Positions 34,088 to 43,605 of a stretch of DNA of 64,000 nucleotides are shown here, piece after piece (position 1 is the first letter of the stretch; each line of letters begins with the position of its first letter). Origin of the DNA: VFZN01 sp964543955 (lineage in GTDB: Bacteria > Acidobacteriota > Vicinamibacteria > Vicinamibacterales > UBA2999); NCBI GenBank assembly GCA_964543955.1, contig CAZJBN010000007.1, forward strand, positions 1 to 64,000, written 5' to 3'. Below the pieces are notes generated by a model, which worked only from the letters and a program-made list of their open reading frames with translations, made no database searches and had not been told where the DNA came from. The position numbers and the translations under genes were made by a program.

Positions 34088-34770
34088 GTTCGTGCCGCCT
34101 TCTTCAACAGATGGTTCGCCCTGAAGCTGAAGTACCGCCCGGAGCCGAGGACGATGTGGTCGACCAGCTCGATGCCGAGGAGATCGCCCGCGCCCGACAA
34201 ACGTGCGGTCACCACCACATCGTCCGCACTCGGCTGCGGATCGCCCGACGGGTGATTGTGAAACACCACCACTGCCGCCGCCGATGCGAGCAGCGCCTCG
34301 CGAAACACTTCGCGGGGCTGCGCCGGTGCGGCATCCTCGGTGCCCATCGAGAGGATGGTCGTCCGGATCAACCGCTGCCGCAGGTCCAGCAGCATGACGC
34401 CGAAGCGCTCGAGGCGATAGGAGCCGTGGAGCGGCATCAGGTACCGAGCCACGTCGGCCGGAGTCCTGAATTGCGGGCGCTGGCCCGCTTCGCGGACGAG
34501 CGCACGCCGTCCGAGTTCCACGGCCGCCACGAGCCGGGCAGCCCGCGCCGGCCCGACGCCCGGAACACGACGGAGCTCGTCCATCGACAATCGAGCCAGG
34601 CCGACGTTGCCGCCCGCCGCGGCCAGGAGATCCTGCGCCACCGACAGCGCATCATGGCTGGCCGTGCCGGCGCCGAGCACCAGCGCGACGAGCTCGTTGT
34701 CGCCAAGGGCTCCCGCCCCGGTGCGCAACAGCTTCTCTCGCGGGCGATCGCCGGGCGCCAGGCCTTTCAA
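34084..34770 (-). CDS. radC: RadC family JAB-domain protein
   Basis: 228 residues from a TTG at 34770, preceded by GAGG at 5 nt; this gives the family's typical opening LKGLAPGDRPREKLLRTGAGAL. An HhH region (LRRVPGVGPARAARLVAAVELG) precedes a JAB/MPN+ metalloprotease-like domain with VVFHNHPSGDPQPSADD (HxH...S...D). Despite the name, a DNA repair role is unproven. First gene of radC-larC-metG-tatD-prenyl synthase. Confidence 0.88.
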   Translation of the reverse strand: MKGLAPGDRPREKLLRTGAGALGDNELVALVLGAGTASHDALSVAQDLLAAAGGNVGLARLSMDELRRVPGVGPARAARLVAAVELGRRALVREAGQRPQFRTPADVARYLMPLHGSYRLERFGVMLLDLRQRLIRTTILSMGTEDAAPAQPREVFREALLASAAAVVVFHNHPSGDPQPSADDVVVTARLSGAGDLLGIELVDHIVLGSGRYFSFRANHLLKKAART

Positions 34771-34892
34771 GGGTACCTCACGGCGACGACAGCGCGGAAG
34801 CCGTCGCGCGGATGCCGTCGGCGTCCATCGCCGCCGGAAAATGCAGGCCTCGCGGCCGCAAAGAGAAAACCGCCACGTATACTCACATCCAG

Positions 34893-35516
34893 ATGCCTCG
34901 CCTGACGTCTGATGTCCTCTGCCCGCGCCCGTTCGTTCGCGTCGCCGTTCACCTGCCAACCGTCCTCGCTGCCATGCTGCTGGCCGTCGCCTGCGCCGAA
35001 CCGCCGCACAAGGAGATGAACCAGGCCCAGGGTGCCATCGACGCGGCGCGGGCCGCCGGCGCGGAGGAGTACGCCGCCGGCGAACTGGCCAGCGCGGTCG
35101 AGGCCCTCGAGCAATCCACCGTGGCGGTCACCGCGCGTGACTACCGGCTGGCGCTCGCCCACGCGCTCGACAGCCGCGAGGCCGCGCAGAACGCCGCGAA
35201 GGCGGCCGTGGACAACCGGGCCAGGGCCCGCGGCGACGCGGAACGTGTCATCGCCGAAGTGGCCACGCTCGTCGAACGCCTCTCCGACCGCTTGATGGAC
35301 CCCGAAGTCGTCCGCCTCCCGCGTCGTACGCGGGCCGAGCCAGCAACCGCGCTCGACGCCGTCACGAAAGCCCTGCAAGAAGCGCGCACCGCCCTGGGCA
35401 ACGAGGCGTACACCGACGTGGTCGCAGGGCTGGACGGGTGGCACGCGCGAGTTCAGGCCGTTCTGGAGCAACTGGACACGGAGGCCGCCGGCAGCGGACG
35501 GGCACGTAAGCGTTAG
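34893..35516 (+). CDS. Lipoprotein with DUF4398-like helical domain
   Basis: 207 residues from the ATG at 34893 (MPRLTSD). Signal region ends in LLAVACAEPP, a plausible though imperfect lipobox with Cys at about residue 35. The rest is Ala/Glu-rich helix with a repeat-like pattern (IDAARAAGAEEYAAGELASAVEALEQ, then YRLALAHALDSREAAQNAAK), typical of DUF4398/TPR-like periplasmic helical proteins. Ends in a basic tail. Divergent from radC, convergent with the propeller gene. Confidence 0.65.
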   Translation: MPRLTSDVLCPRPFVRVAVHLPTVLAAMLLAVACAEPPHKEMNQAQGAIDAARAAGAEEYAAGELASAVEALEQSTVAVTARDYRLALAHALDSREAAQNAAKAAVDNRARARGDAERVIAEVATLVERLSDRLMDPEVVRLPRRTRAEPATALDAVTKALQEARTALGNEAYTDVVAGLDGWHARVQAVLEQLDTEAAGSGRARKR

Positions 35517-35535
35517 GCGCGGACGCGCCACGCTT
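35508..35535. terminator. Bidirectional terminator hairpin
   Basis: AAGCGT-TA-GGCGCG-GA-CGCGCC-ACGCTT: nested perfect arms forming one hairpin (35508-35535) exactly between two convergent genes. It contains the TAG of the plus-strand lipoprotein; the minus-strand gene's TGA starts at its right edge. Confidence 0.7.
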
Positions 35536-38500
35536 CAGAATCTGCCCGTTCGGCGGCGTGGAAGTACGAAGGGGCTGCCGATGTCCTCCGGGACGGCAAT
35601 CAGCACATCCGGCGTCGGAAGACCGAAGCCGTTCGGGTTTCCGGCACGCACGCGGACGTAGTAGGCGCCGGCCGGCGCGCGAGGCACGGTCAGGCTCGTA
35701 CCCGCGGTCACGGTCGCTGCGAGGTTGGCCTGCCCAGGTGAACTCCCGGCTTCGAGCCGATAGTACGCCGGAGGGCTCCCGCCCGCGGGCGCTGCCCACC
35801 AGAGCGTGACCGTCGATCCCGAGACGGAGAACTCCAGGTTCGTCGGCGGATCCGGCGGCGGGCCGCCAACTCTCAGGTCGATTTCGTTCGACGCCGGTCC
35901 GGCTCCGCACCAGTTCGTCCCACGAACCCGCGCGTAGTAAATCCCCGGAGGCGCCGCCGTCGCGTAGTGACGCCGCGCCCCCACGGAAATCCTGCCGAGG
36001 TCCACCAACGACGGCGCGCTGCCGGCCTCGACGACGTAGGCCGTCGCGCCGATGGCGGTTCCCCAGTCGAGAACTGCACCGGCGGCCAGGCCGGTCCCCG
36101 ACAACGCGCCCGGCGCCGCAGGGGGCGAGTTGCAGCCGTTTGGCGCCAGCGCGAACACCACTTCGTTCGAGGCGGCCGAGAGACCCTCGGCTCGACGCGC
36201 GTGCACGCGGACGTAGTACACGCCTTCCGGCGCCGACGCCAGCAGGCTCGTGACCGTGCTGCCCGTGTCAATGTCCGCGAAGCTCGAGAGCCCCGGTGCC
36301 GGGCCCGCCCGAACCACGTAGCTCTCCACGTCGCCCAGAAGAGGCTCTGACCAGCTCAAGGACACGGTCATTCCGGAGTACCGCGCGGTCAGATCGCGCG
36401 GCGCTCCTGGATCAACCGCGCCGTCCATCGTGTGCAGGCGGATGCGATTGGGCCCCGTCTCCCCGTCCGTCGAGTCGCGCAGTTCGAGAAGGCCGAGCGT
36501 CGTCGGTGCCGGGTGAATCCAGCGCGTCGCCGAACCGGTCGGCTCTTCCCCGTCCGGATCCCACTCCGGCCCCGAGTACACCAGGCCGTCCACGTAGGCA
36601 ATGCGCGGGCCCGGGTGTTCGTCTTCGGCATCGGGCACCAGCCACAGTGTGACGGTGCCCGTCAGGGCGCCGGCCACGCCGATCACGGGCGCCTCACCTT
36701 GTCGCCCGACGAAGTAGATGCCCTCAGGAGCCGCGGCGAGATCCAGCACGATCGTGCCCGGATCGAGCGGGACGCCAGGTGCGAGGACCGCAGCCGTGAC
36801 GGCATCGACGGCGGCGAGGCCCACCCTGTCGGCGCCGCCGATTGCCGTGAAGTGGCCGCCCACGACGACCGCGTTCTCCAGCAGTGCAAGGGCGGCAATC
36901 GGACGCGCCCCCCCTTCCGGAGAGACAGACGGCGAGACGACACCCGGATTCCAGGCGGTCAACTGCGCGCTGGCGATGTCGACGGCCAGGCCGTGCCCGC
37001 GTGCCGCCGACTGCGGCTGCGCCGAGGTCGCTGCCGCATCGAAGTAGCCGCCGGCGTAAAGGGTTGCATTGGTGGCTGCGAGCGCCTCGATCCGGCCGTT
37101 CGCGAAACCGGCGGCGGTCACGCGGACGCCCCACGCGTCGGCCTGTCCCATCGCCAGTCCCACTCGTCGAATCTGACCTTCGGTCGTCGCGGCGAACAAC
37201 ACATCGCCGTTGGCCGCCAGCGCGGTGACCGGTGCGATGGCGGGTGACGCCAGCCGCGACGGATCGAAGGCCAGCACCTCGCCTGTCACGCTGTCAACGG
37301 CGGCAAGGTGGCGCCGACGATGCAGTTCGCCGCTCGACACGCGACCGATGTACAGCCACTCGCCGTTCGGAAGGAGGTCGATTCCCGTGTTCGTGGGCGC
37401 AAACACCATGGGCGCCCACGCGTCCGCGGCGCCCGTCGAGGTGTCGACGGCGGCGAGCAGATAGCGCTCCGCACTGTCCGCACGCCGAACCGTGCGGCCG
37501 CGGACGAACAGGCGCGCGCCGACCAGGGCCAGGCGTTCGACGCTCAGCGTGAGGCCCGCCGGCGCCGCAACCGCCGGCACGAACGCCTCGATGAGCGCGC
37601 CGGTCGATTCCGAGAGCGCGAAGACGCCCGTGCGGCCGAGCCCGCCGCCCGCGACGAACACACGGCCGTCGCCGACTTCCAGATCCGTGACAGACACCAC
37701 CGGATTGCTCCACCCGGCCTTCGGTTGTCCCGTGGCAAGGTCGAACGCCTCCAGCGCGCTCCCGGCGACGCGGTTCACGAACAGCGTCGAGCCGGCGACC
37801 TTGACGAACCCGTCGTCGAGCGCGACGGTGGCCACCTGGTTGAACGATGCGTTGACGGGATTGAAGAGCCCGACAGGCACCGCTCCACTCGTGTTGCCTC
37901 GGGCCGGGACCGAGACGACCAACAGCCCACTGGATGTCGCGCCTTCGATGAGCACGGCGTCGAACATCGTGAGCGGGATGTCCTGCCGCTGGCGCGTCAC
38001 GACGTTGAAGGCCAGCAGGTATCCGTACTGATCCGCGAATCCATTGTGACGCGAACCGCCGACATACACGGTGTCGCCCACGCGCGCGATCGTCAGCCCG
38101 CGCGTCGTGGTATCGCCCGGGACGAAGGCGTCGAGCCGGAAGGTACGATCGAAGCGGCAGTCGGCGCCGATCCGCACGAACGACTCCCCGGGCGGGACCT
38201 CGAACGGTCCGGCGCCATCGAACATCTCGTCAGGCCAGGCCGGCACCTGCATGAACAACCCGCCCGAGGAATCGGCCACCACCGTGGGGCGGCGGCCAGT
38301 CTCGGGGCCGGTGCGGGTCGCGCATTCTTCGGACAACGTGCCCGTGCCGGCACCGACGAAGCTCTGCGCGTCGTCGATGGCGGCGCCGATGTAGTTGAAG
38401 CCGCCCCCGACGTAGATGACTTCGTCGACCGAGTCGGCCGCAGCCGGCGGGATATCGGTCACCCACTGCCAGTCCGGCGTGTCGGCGACCTCCCCAGCGA

Positions 38501-38594
38501 CGGGCGCCAGGGTCGCGACAAGCGTACCTGCGATGAGCAGGGCCGGCAGGCGCCAGGCCGCGCGACGGGAACCCGAACCGAACGCCGGGGGCAT
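35535..38594 (-). CDS. Large secreted beta-propeller protein with fibronectin-type repeats
   Basis: 1019 residues. A signal peptide (RLPALLIAGTLVATLAPVAG) is followed by ~680 residues of propeller-like repeats with recurring phrases 'VGDTVYVGG', 'GDGRVFVAGGGLGRTG', 'LFAATTEGQIRRVGLAMG' and 'ATNATLYAGGYFD'. Residues ~730-1010 form three fibronectin type III-like modules, each with 'YVVRAG..PG', 'PEGVYYVRVHAR', 'PPGIYYARVRG' or 'PAGAYYVRVRAG'. No enzyme motif, anchor or sorting signal is visible. Probably an extracellular binding or surface protein. The FN3 modules are similar to each other, suggesting internal duplication. Confidence 0.75.
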   Translation of the reverse strand: MPPAFGSGSRRAAWRLPALLIAGTLVATLAPVAGEVADTPDWQWVTDIPPAAADSVDEVIYVGGGFNYIGAAIDDAQSFVGAGTGTLSEECATRTGPETGRRPTVVADSSGGLFMQVPAWPDEMFDGAGPFEVPPGESFVRIGADCRFDRTFRLDAFVPGDTTTRGLTIARVGDTVYVGGSRHNGFADQYGYLLAFNVVTRQRQDIPLTMFDAVLIEGATSSGLLVVSVPARGNTSGAVPVGLFNPVNASFNQVATVALDDGFVKVAGSTLFVNRVAGSALEAFDLATGQPKAGWSNPVVSVTDLEVGDGRVFVAGGGLGRTGVFALSESTGALIEAFVPAVAAPAGLTLSVERLALVGARLFVRGRTVRRADSAERYLLAAVDTSTGAADAWAPMVFAPTNTGIDLLPNGEWLYIGRVSSGELHRRRHLAAVDSVTGEVLAFDPSRLASPAIAPVTALAANGDVLFAATTEGQIRRVGLAMGQADAWGVRVTAAGFANGRIEALAATNATLYAGGYFDAAATSAQPQSAARGHGLAVDIASAQLTAWNPGVVSPSVSPEGGARPIAALALLENAVVVGGHFTAIGGADRVGLAAVDAVTAAVLAPGVPLDPGTIVLDLAAAPEGIYFVGRQGEAPVIGVAGALTGTVTLWLVPDAEDEHPGPRIAYVDGLVYSGPEWDPDGEEPTGSATRWIHPAPTTLGLLELRDSTDGETGPNRIRLHTMDGAVDPGAPRDLTARYSGMTVSLSWSEPLLGDVESYVVRAGPAPGLSSFADIDTGSTVTSLLASAPEGVYYVRVHARRAEGLSAASNEVVFALAPNGCNSPPAAPGALSGTGLAAGAVLDWGTAIGATAYVVEAGSAPSLVDLGRISVGARRHYATAAPPGIYYARVRGTNWCGAGPASNEIDLRVGGPPPDPPTNLEFSVSGSTVTLWWAAPAGGSPPAYYRLEAGSSPGQANLAATVTAGTSLTVPRAPAGAYYVRVRAGNPNGFGLPTPDVLIAVPEDIGSPFVLPRRRTGRF

Positions 38595-38638
38595 CGTTCA
38601 CAGATTACCCCGGAGGGACGACATTTCGACTCCGGCGG

Positions 38639-40165
38639 TCAGGCCACCCAGGGGCCGAGCGTCATGACCAGCACCACGATCACGACGAAGGCCACGATGT
38701 CGAGCAGGACTCCGTGGCGGATCATCTGTCCGATGGGCACGAAGCCGGAGCTGTAGACAATGGCGTTGGGCGGCGTGGAGATGGGCATCATGAAGCCCAT
38801 GCTCGCGCCGAGCGTCGCGCCCAGCACCGGCTGGATCGGGTTCACGCCCGCCGCCTGCGAGACGGCAATGGCAATCGGGATGATCATGTTGGCCGACGCG
38901 GTGTTGGACGCGGCTTCGGACACGACAATGGCGGCGAACGTGAAGAGCATCGTGAGCGAGAGCGTCGACTGCACCGGCAGCCACGACGTGATGCCCTCGC
39001 CGAGTGCCGTGGCCAGGCCGGTCTCGAACGCGAGCGCCCCCATCGACAGGCCACCGCCGTAGAGCAGCACGATTCCCCAGTCGATTCTGACCGCGTCGTC
39101 CCACGTCATCGTGAAGCGCCGCGCTTTCCACTCGATCGGCAGGAGGAACAGGAGACACGCTCCAATCAGCGCGACAATGCCCTCGGGCAGAGCCTCGTTA
39201 TAGGCCCTCGCGAACGGCGTGTCGGCGGCGCCGGCAACGGCCAGCATGCCGGGCAAGGTCCACAGCAGGACGGTCGTACCGAAGGCGACGAGGACGTTCC
39301 GCTGCCCGGCCGAGACCGGCCCCAGGCGGCGCAGTTCGTCGTGCACGAGCGTCATGCCGCCTTCCGTACCCGGCATGCCGCGGACCGACGACCGGTAGAA
39401 CTGTGCCATCAGGTACGCGAAGAGCAACAGCACGCACGGGATGCCGATGATCATCCAGGAGAAGAAGGAGATCCTGACGCCCACGATCCGCTCCAGCATC
39501 CCGATGCCGATGAGATTCGGCGGCGTGCCGACCGGCGTCCCCATGCCGCCGACCGAGGCGCCGAAGGCGGTGAGCAGCATGAGGGCGACGCCGTAGCGCC
39601 GGACCGCATCCTGGTGGGCCGGCGCCGTGCGCATCAGGTGCGCGATGATCGACAAGCCGATCGGGAACATCATGGCCGTCGTCGCGGTGTTGCTGATCCA
39701 CATCGAGAGAAATGTGCAGACGGCCGTATAGACCAGCAGGATCCTGAACGGTCCCGTGCCCACGCCCGGCAGCGCGAGTGCCGTATACGCAATGCGGCGA
39801 TCCACACCGTGCACGAACATCGCCTGCGCCAGGATGAACCCGCCGATGAACAGGAAGACAATGGGGTCCGCGAAGGGCGCGAGCACCTCGCGAACCGGCG
39901 CCACGCGAAAGACCACGGCGAGAATGGGACCGACGAGCGCCGTTACCGCCAGCGGCAGGGCCTCGGTGACCCAGAAGACGACCATCAACCCCATGATGGC
40001 GGCCACGTGGTGCGCGGGGGCCGCCAGGCCGAGAGGCGCGAGCAGGAGAACCGCGAAGACGATCGGGCCGAGGAAGAGCCCGATCGTCCGGCGACGCCGA
40101 TTGAACTCCTCCTCGGCGGGCGAGTACGCCTCAGCGGCTTCGAGTGTCTGGCGGTAGGTCGGCAT
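38639..40165 (-). CDS. DASS (SLC13) family sodium-coupled anion transporter
   Basis: 508-residue membrane protein with about 11-13 helices. Family signatures include the two SNT motifs, WISNTATTAMMFPIG and EAASNTASANMIIPI, and GTPPNLIG (a second PPN lies in MPISTPPNAIVYSSG). Such carriers import dicarboxylates, citrate or sulfate with Na+; the substrate cannot be told. It overlaps the 3' end of dapF by 35 bp. Confidence 0.9.
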   Translation of the reverse strand: MPTYRQTLEAAEAYSPAEEEFNRRRRTIGLFLGPIVFAVLLLAPLGLAAPAHHVAAIMGLMVVFWVTEALPLAVTALVGPILAVVFRVAPVREVLAPFADPIVFLFIGGFILAQAMFVHGVDRRIAYTALALPGVGTGPFRILLVYTAVCTFLSMWISNTATTAMMFPIGLSIIAHLMRTAPAHQDAVRRYGVALMLLTAFGASVGGMGTPVGTPPNLIGIGMLERIVGVRISFFSWMIIGIPCVLLLFAYLMAQFYRSSVRGMPGTEGGMTLVHDELRRLGPVSAGQRNVLVAFGTTVLLWTLPGMLAVAGAADTPFARAYNEALPEGIVALIGACLLFLLPIEWKARRFTMTWDDAVRIDWGIVLLYGGGLSMGALAFETGLATALGEGITSWLPVQSTLSLTMLFTFAAIVVSEAASNTASANMIIPIAIAVSQAAGVNPIQPVLGATLGASMGFMMPISTPPNAIVYSSGFVPIGQMIRHGVLLDIVAFVVIVVLVMTLGPWVA

Positions 40166-40967
40166 GGGCCGGTACCCAGCGTCCGTCGAAGAGCACCTCG
40201 GCCCATCCCGTCAGGAACACGCCGTCCTCCCGCCATTCGACGCGCTGTGTTCCACCCGGCGCGACGACGTCGACGTCACGGGCCGCTCCGCCGTATGCCG
40301 CTGCGGCCACGGCGGACGCGCAGGCGCCCGTACCCGACGCGTGCGTCGGACCGACCCCGCGCTCCCAGATGAGGATGCGAACCCGGTCTGGTGCCTCGAC
40401 GACCGCGAACTCGACGTTCGTGCCGTGGGCGAAGCGCGGGTGCGTGGCCAGCGCGGGCCCAAGGCGATTGAAGCGCGCACGGTCCGGCAGCTCGCCGACG
40501 AGCGCCACACACTGCGGGTTGCCCACGCGAAGCGTCACGACGATCAGGCGCTCGCCCTCCACATCCAGGGTCTCCTGGGCAATCCCCTCGGGGTGGCCCA
40601 TGGCCGCACGGAAGGTGAATCGAGACCCGCTCCGTCCGGCCAGTTGCAGGGTCTTCCAGCCCGCGTCGGTCGACACGCGCACGGTGTCGAGCGGGTCGGC
40701 GCCCTCGGGCCGGGTGTGCAGGACGAGGGCCGCCAGGCAGCGCAAGCCGTTGCCGGACAGTTCCGATGGACTCCCATCGGCGTTGATGAGCCTCATCGTC
40801 GCCGTGCCGTCTGGCGCGACCGTGTAGTAGATGACACCATCGCCGCCGATGCCTGTGTGCCGTTCGCACAGGCGGCGTGACAACGCGTCGAGGGCCAGCC
40901 CTTCGACGTGTTCAGCGGGCACGAAGAGGAAGTCGTTGCCGTAGGCGTGCGCTTTGGATAGTTGCAT
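40131..40967 (-). CDS. dapF: Diaminopimelate epimerase
   Basis: 278-residue PLP-independent racemase converting LL- to meso-diaminopimelate for lysine and peptidoglycan. The two catalytic cysteines are in SGNGLRCLAALVL and SGTGACASAVAAA. HAYGNDFLFV at the N-terminus is typical. Only gene of the lysine pathway in the window; its 3' end overlaps the DASS transporter. Confidence 0.93.
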   Translation of the reverse strand: MQLSKAHAYGNDFLFVPAEHVEGLALDALSRRLCERHTGIGGDGVIYYTVAPDGTATMRLINADGSPSELSGNGLRCLAALVLHTRPEGADPLDTVRVSTDAGWKTLQLAGRSGSRFTFRAAMGHPEGIAQETLDVEGERLIVVTLRVGNPQCVALVGELPDRARFNRLGPALATHPRFAHGTNVEFAVVEAPDRVRILIWERGVGPTHASGTGACASAVAAAAYGGAARDVDVVAPGGTQRVEWREDGVFLTGWAEVLFDGRWVPAHADLPPDTRSR

Positions 40968-41044
40968 GGATTCAGCCGGGAGGTCGGATCGTGTCGGGAG
41001 ATGAGATCATGTCGGGAGTTGGGGTCGCGTCATCAATCGGAGGA

Positions 41045-41075
41045 GGGGCCGGGCCACCCGCGGTGACCCGGCTCC
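41045..41075 (-). terminator. Hairpin downstream of outer-membrane protein gene
   Basis: GGGGCCGGGCCACC and GGTGACCCGGCTCC form a 14-bp stem (two mismatches that are G-U pairs in one strand's RNA) with a 3-nt loop, 10 bp after the stop of the 41086-41937 gene. No long T run. Nearby at about 40984-41023 there is a short direct repeat, GATC(G/A)TGTCGGGAG. Confidence 0.5.
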
Positions 41076-41085
41076 GGCCTGCCAG

Positions 41086-41937
41086 CTACGGTACGGTGAA
41101 GGCGTTGAACACCCAGGTGAGGCCCATCGTGATTCCCCAGTCGGGGTCGCGCGGGGTGAGGCCCAACATCAGGGCGCCGTCGATGCGGACCGGGCCGTAG
41201 GTGTAGCGCAGGCCGCCCCGGCCCATGGCGCGATCCTCGGCGCCGACACCGACGAACTCCGTGAAGTTGATGCGGCCGTTCACTTCCCCCACCACTTCGA
41301 ATCCCTGTGCGATCGCCCGCGCAAGCGACACACCGTAGATCAGGAGGTCGTCCTGCTCGGCCGGTTGCAGTGGATCCTCGAGGATGAGCAGGCCCGCGTT
41401 GGCCACGACGCGAACCGATTGCACCGTCTTCCCGATGATGAAGGACGCCGCGAAGTCCGTGGTGTCGCGTCCGAGCCCCGACTCGTTGCCGGCATTCGGA
41501 AGCTGGGTGGCAAAGCGGAAGCCCATCGCCGGCCGCGATGCCGTCTCGCTCGCGACCCTGATCTTGGTACCGACGATGATGTCGCGAACCGACGAGGTGG
41601 TGTCGCCGGTGAAGTCCAGGAGATCCGAGAGGGGGGCGGGCTCCCGGTTGGTGATCGAGAGCCGTTGATAGAGACCGCCGTCGATCTGAATCTCGACAAT
41701 GGACCCTGCGCCGATGCTGATGCCGAGTGTGGGCACCGCGAACAGGTTGCCCGTCAGTCCGGAGAGCGGAAAGAAGACGTCGCGCTGCGTTTCCAACCCG
41801 GCTTCGATGAGGATGCGGCCGGCGCCAACGGTTTCGGGGTCTTCGGTCACGAGGGGGCGTTGTTGAGCGGACGCTGGGGATGCGGTCCAGAACACCGTGG
41901 CCAGGACGGCGGCCATACCGATCGCATTCACTCGCAT
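41086..41937 (-). CDS. Putative outer-membrane beta-barrel protein
   Basis: 283 residues from the ATG at 41937 (MRVNAIGM), preceded by GAGACGAGAA. The signal peptide ends at SPASAQ. The mature part opens RPLVTEDPETVGAGRILIEAG, a phrase seen in the 'MetA pathway of phenol degradation' barrel group, followed by alternating beta segments and a C-terminal aromatic strand (GITMGLTWVFNAFTVP). Probably an outer-membrane channel; no substrate evidence. Confidence 0.65.
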   Translation of the reverse strand: MRVNAIGMAAVLATVFWTASPASAQQRPLVTEDPETVGAGRILIEAGLETQRDVFFPLSGLTGNLFAVPTLGISIGAGSIVEIQIDGGLYQRLSITNREPAPLSDLLDFTGDTTSSVRDIIVGTKIRVASETASRPAMGFRFATQLPNAGNESGLGRDTTDFAASFIIGKTVQSVRVVANAGLLILEDPLQPAEQDDLLIYGVSLARAIAQGFEVVGEVNGRINFTEFVGVGAEDRAMGRGGLRYTYGPVRIDGALMLGLTPRDPDWGITMGLTWVFNAFTVP

Positions 41938-41992
41938 TTCTCGTCTCAATCTCCTGTCGGGATCTCGCATGCACACTGTCCGGCGCGAGAGG

Positions 41993-42457
41993 CTAGAACG
42001 CCTTCCTGCTGTCGAGCAGGATGGTCACGGGCCCTTCGTTGACCAGGCTCACCTGCATCATGGCCTGGAACTCGCCGGTGGCCACGGTGAGTCCGCTGGC
42101 CTGCAATTCTCGCACGACATCCTCGTACAACGCGTGCGCGAGCCCGGGCGCCGCCGCCGTGATGAACGAGGGGCGTCGTCCGTTTCGGGCATCCCCGCTC
42201 AGCGTGAACTGCGACACCACCAGCACCGACCCGCCGATGTCGACGACCGATCGGTTCATCCGTGTGCGTCCCTGCCCGTCGCCGTCATCCTCGAAGATGC
42301 GCAGGTCGCGCACCTTGCTGGCGACGTAGGCCACGTCGGACGGACCATCGCCCTGCTCGACGCCGACGAGCACGAGCAGGCCGGCGCCGATCTCGCCTGT
42401 GATGCGGTCTCCGACCGTGACGCGCGCGCGAGAGACCCGCTGGACAACGGCACGCAT
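41993..42457 (-). CDS. dtd: D-aminoacyl-tRNA deacylase
   Basis: 154-residue DTD, removing D-amino acids (and Gly mischarged on tRNA-Ala) from tRNA. MRAVVQRVSRARV at the start, the catalytic SQFTLSGDA motif and the cross-subunit NEGPVTILLDS motif are all present. Its ATG lies only 3 bp from the end of the 42461-42624 element, so its ribosome site and promoter lie within that element or further upstream. Confidence 0.95.
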   Translation of the reverse strand: MRAVVQRVSRARVTVGDRITGEIGAGLLVLVGVEQGDGPSDVAYVASKVRDLRIFEDDGDGQGRTRMNRSVVDIGGSVLVVSQFTLSGDARNGRRPSFITAAAPGLAHALYEDVVRELQASGLTVATGEFQAMMQVSLVNEGPVTILLDSRKAF

Positions 42458-42460
42458 GGC

Positions 42461-42624
42461 TAGTCCCCTGGGACCGTGATGGCTTGCGCAAGGCCCGGAT
42501 CACGGCGCCCGGCTGGCAAGGCGCGAAGAGCGAGCATATTGAGCATCTGTGAGCGATGAGCAACGCCGCCAGACGGGACACCCCGCCCGGGAATTGTGTG
42601 AGTCATCACGGTTCCAGGGGACTA
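42461..42624 (+). mobile_element. 164-bp MITE-like element, copy 2
   Basis: Inverted terminal repeats TAGTCCCCTGGGACCGTGAT (left) and TAGTCCCCTGGAACCGTGAT (right, read inward), each running on to G-C-T or A-C-T, about 24 bp with two mismatches. Core matches copy 1 across its length (for example GAGCATCTTGAGCAT/GAGCATATTGAGCAT and GAGCAACGCCGC). It fills the whole gap between ttcA and dtd. The right end supplies the TAG stop of ttcA. Confidence 0.8.
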
Positions 42625-43485
42625 ACGCCCTGATCCGGAGCGCCGAACCATCAGGGGAATCAGGGGAACCTCGGCTGGCAGGTCGGCGAAGTCCTCGAGC
42701 ACGGTGGCGGCGAGGTCGCGCAGGTCCGCGGTCGGGTTGAGCCGCCGATCGAGCAGGTGGCGAGGCATCACGTTGGCCAGTGCCTTGATCATCGAACCCT
42801 TGACGTTCGGGTGCTCGCGCTCGAGCTCCAGGATGAGCCGCTTGACGCGCTGGCGCTGCAGGCCGAGGTCGCCGCACGCCGGGCAGCAGCACCCGATGAT
42901 GGGCAGGTCGTTCTCCCTCGCAAACGCGCGCGCTTCGGCCTCCGTCACGTACACGAGCGGGCGAATGACGATGTGCCGCCGGTTGTCGGAGACCAGTCGT
43001 GCCGGCATGGCCTTGAGGGCCCCCGCGAAGAACAGGTTGAGGAGGAGCGTCTCGACGAAGTCGTCCAGGTGGTGCCCCAGCGCGATCTTCGTCGCGCCGA
43101 CCTGGTCGGCCAGCCGGTAGAGCACGCCGCGCCGGAGCCGCGCGCAGAGCGCGCATGGCGTCTGGTCGGCGTCCAGCTTGTCGTCGATGACGGCGCCGAT
43201 CGATGTGTGCTCGCTCATGAACTCCCAGCCGCGGGCCGCGCAGGCCTCGGCCACCGCGCGATGCTGATAGCCCTCGTAGCCCGAGTCCACGTTCACCGCG
43301 ACGAGCGAGAAGCGAATCGGCGCACGCTGGCGGAGGACGTCCAGGATCTGGATGAGCGCCCAGCTGTCCTTGCCGCCCGACAGCCCGACCATGACCCGGT
43401 CGCCGTCTTCGATCAGGCCGAAGTCGGTGATCGCGCGGGTGGTCTTCCTGGCGAGGCGGGCCTCGAGCGGCGTCCGGTACGACAT
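42622..43485 (-). CDS. ttcA: TtcA-type tRNA 2-thiocytidine synthetase
   Basis: 287 residues from the ATG at 43485 (MSYRTPLEAR). PP-loop ATPase motif GLSGGKDSWALIQIL near residue 33, the cluster-binding TPCALCARLRRG (CxxC) and IIGCCCPACGD, and ALGHHLDDFVETLLLNLF. TtcA thiolates C32 of certain tRNAs using a [4Fe-4S] cluster; some related proteins modify U54. An open frame far upstream (to 46158) is antisense noise. Stop codon comes from the MITE-like element. Confidence 0.9.
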   Translation of the reverse strand: MSYRTPLEARLARKTTRAITDFGLIEDGDRVMVGLSGGKDSWALIQILDVLRQRAPIRFSLVAVNVDSGYEGYQHRAVAEACAARGWEFMSEHTSIGAVIDDKLDADQTPCALCARLRRGVLYRLADQVGATKIALGHHLDDFVETLLLNLFFAGALKAMPARLVSDNRRHIVIRPLVYVTEAEARAFARENDLPIIGCCCPACGDLGLQRQRVKRLILELEREHPNVKGSMIKALANVMPRHLLDRRLNPTADLRDLAATVLEDFADLPAEVPLIPLMVRRSGSGR

Positions 43486-43605
43486 GGCAATGGTCTCATC
43501 GGCCCTCGGGATCTCCGCCGTGCCGGAGCCGGGCTGACGTTCGATCATAGCAGCCGCGGCGTGCCAGTTCGCGTCCCGACGCCCGCGGGAGTAGAATCCC
43601 CGTCC

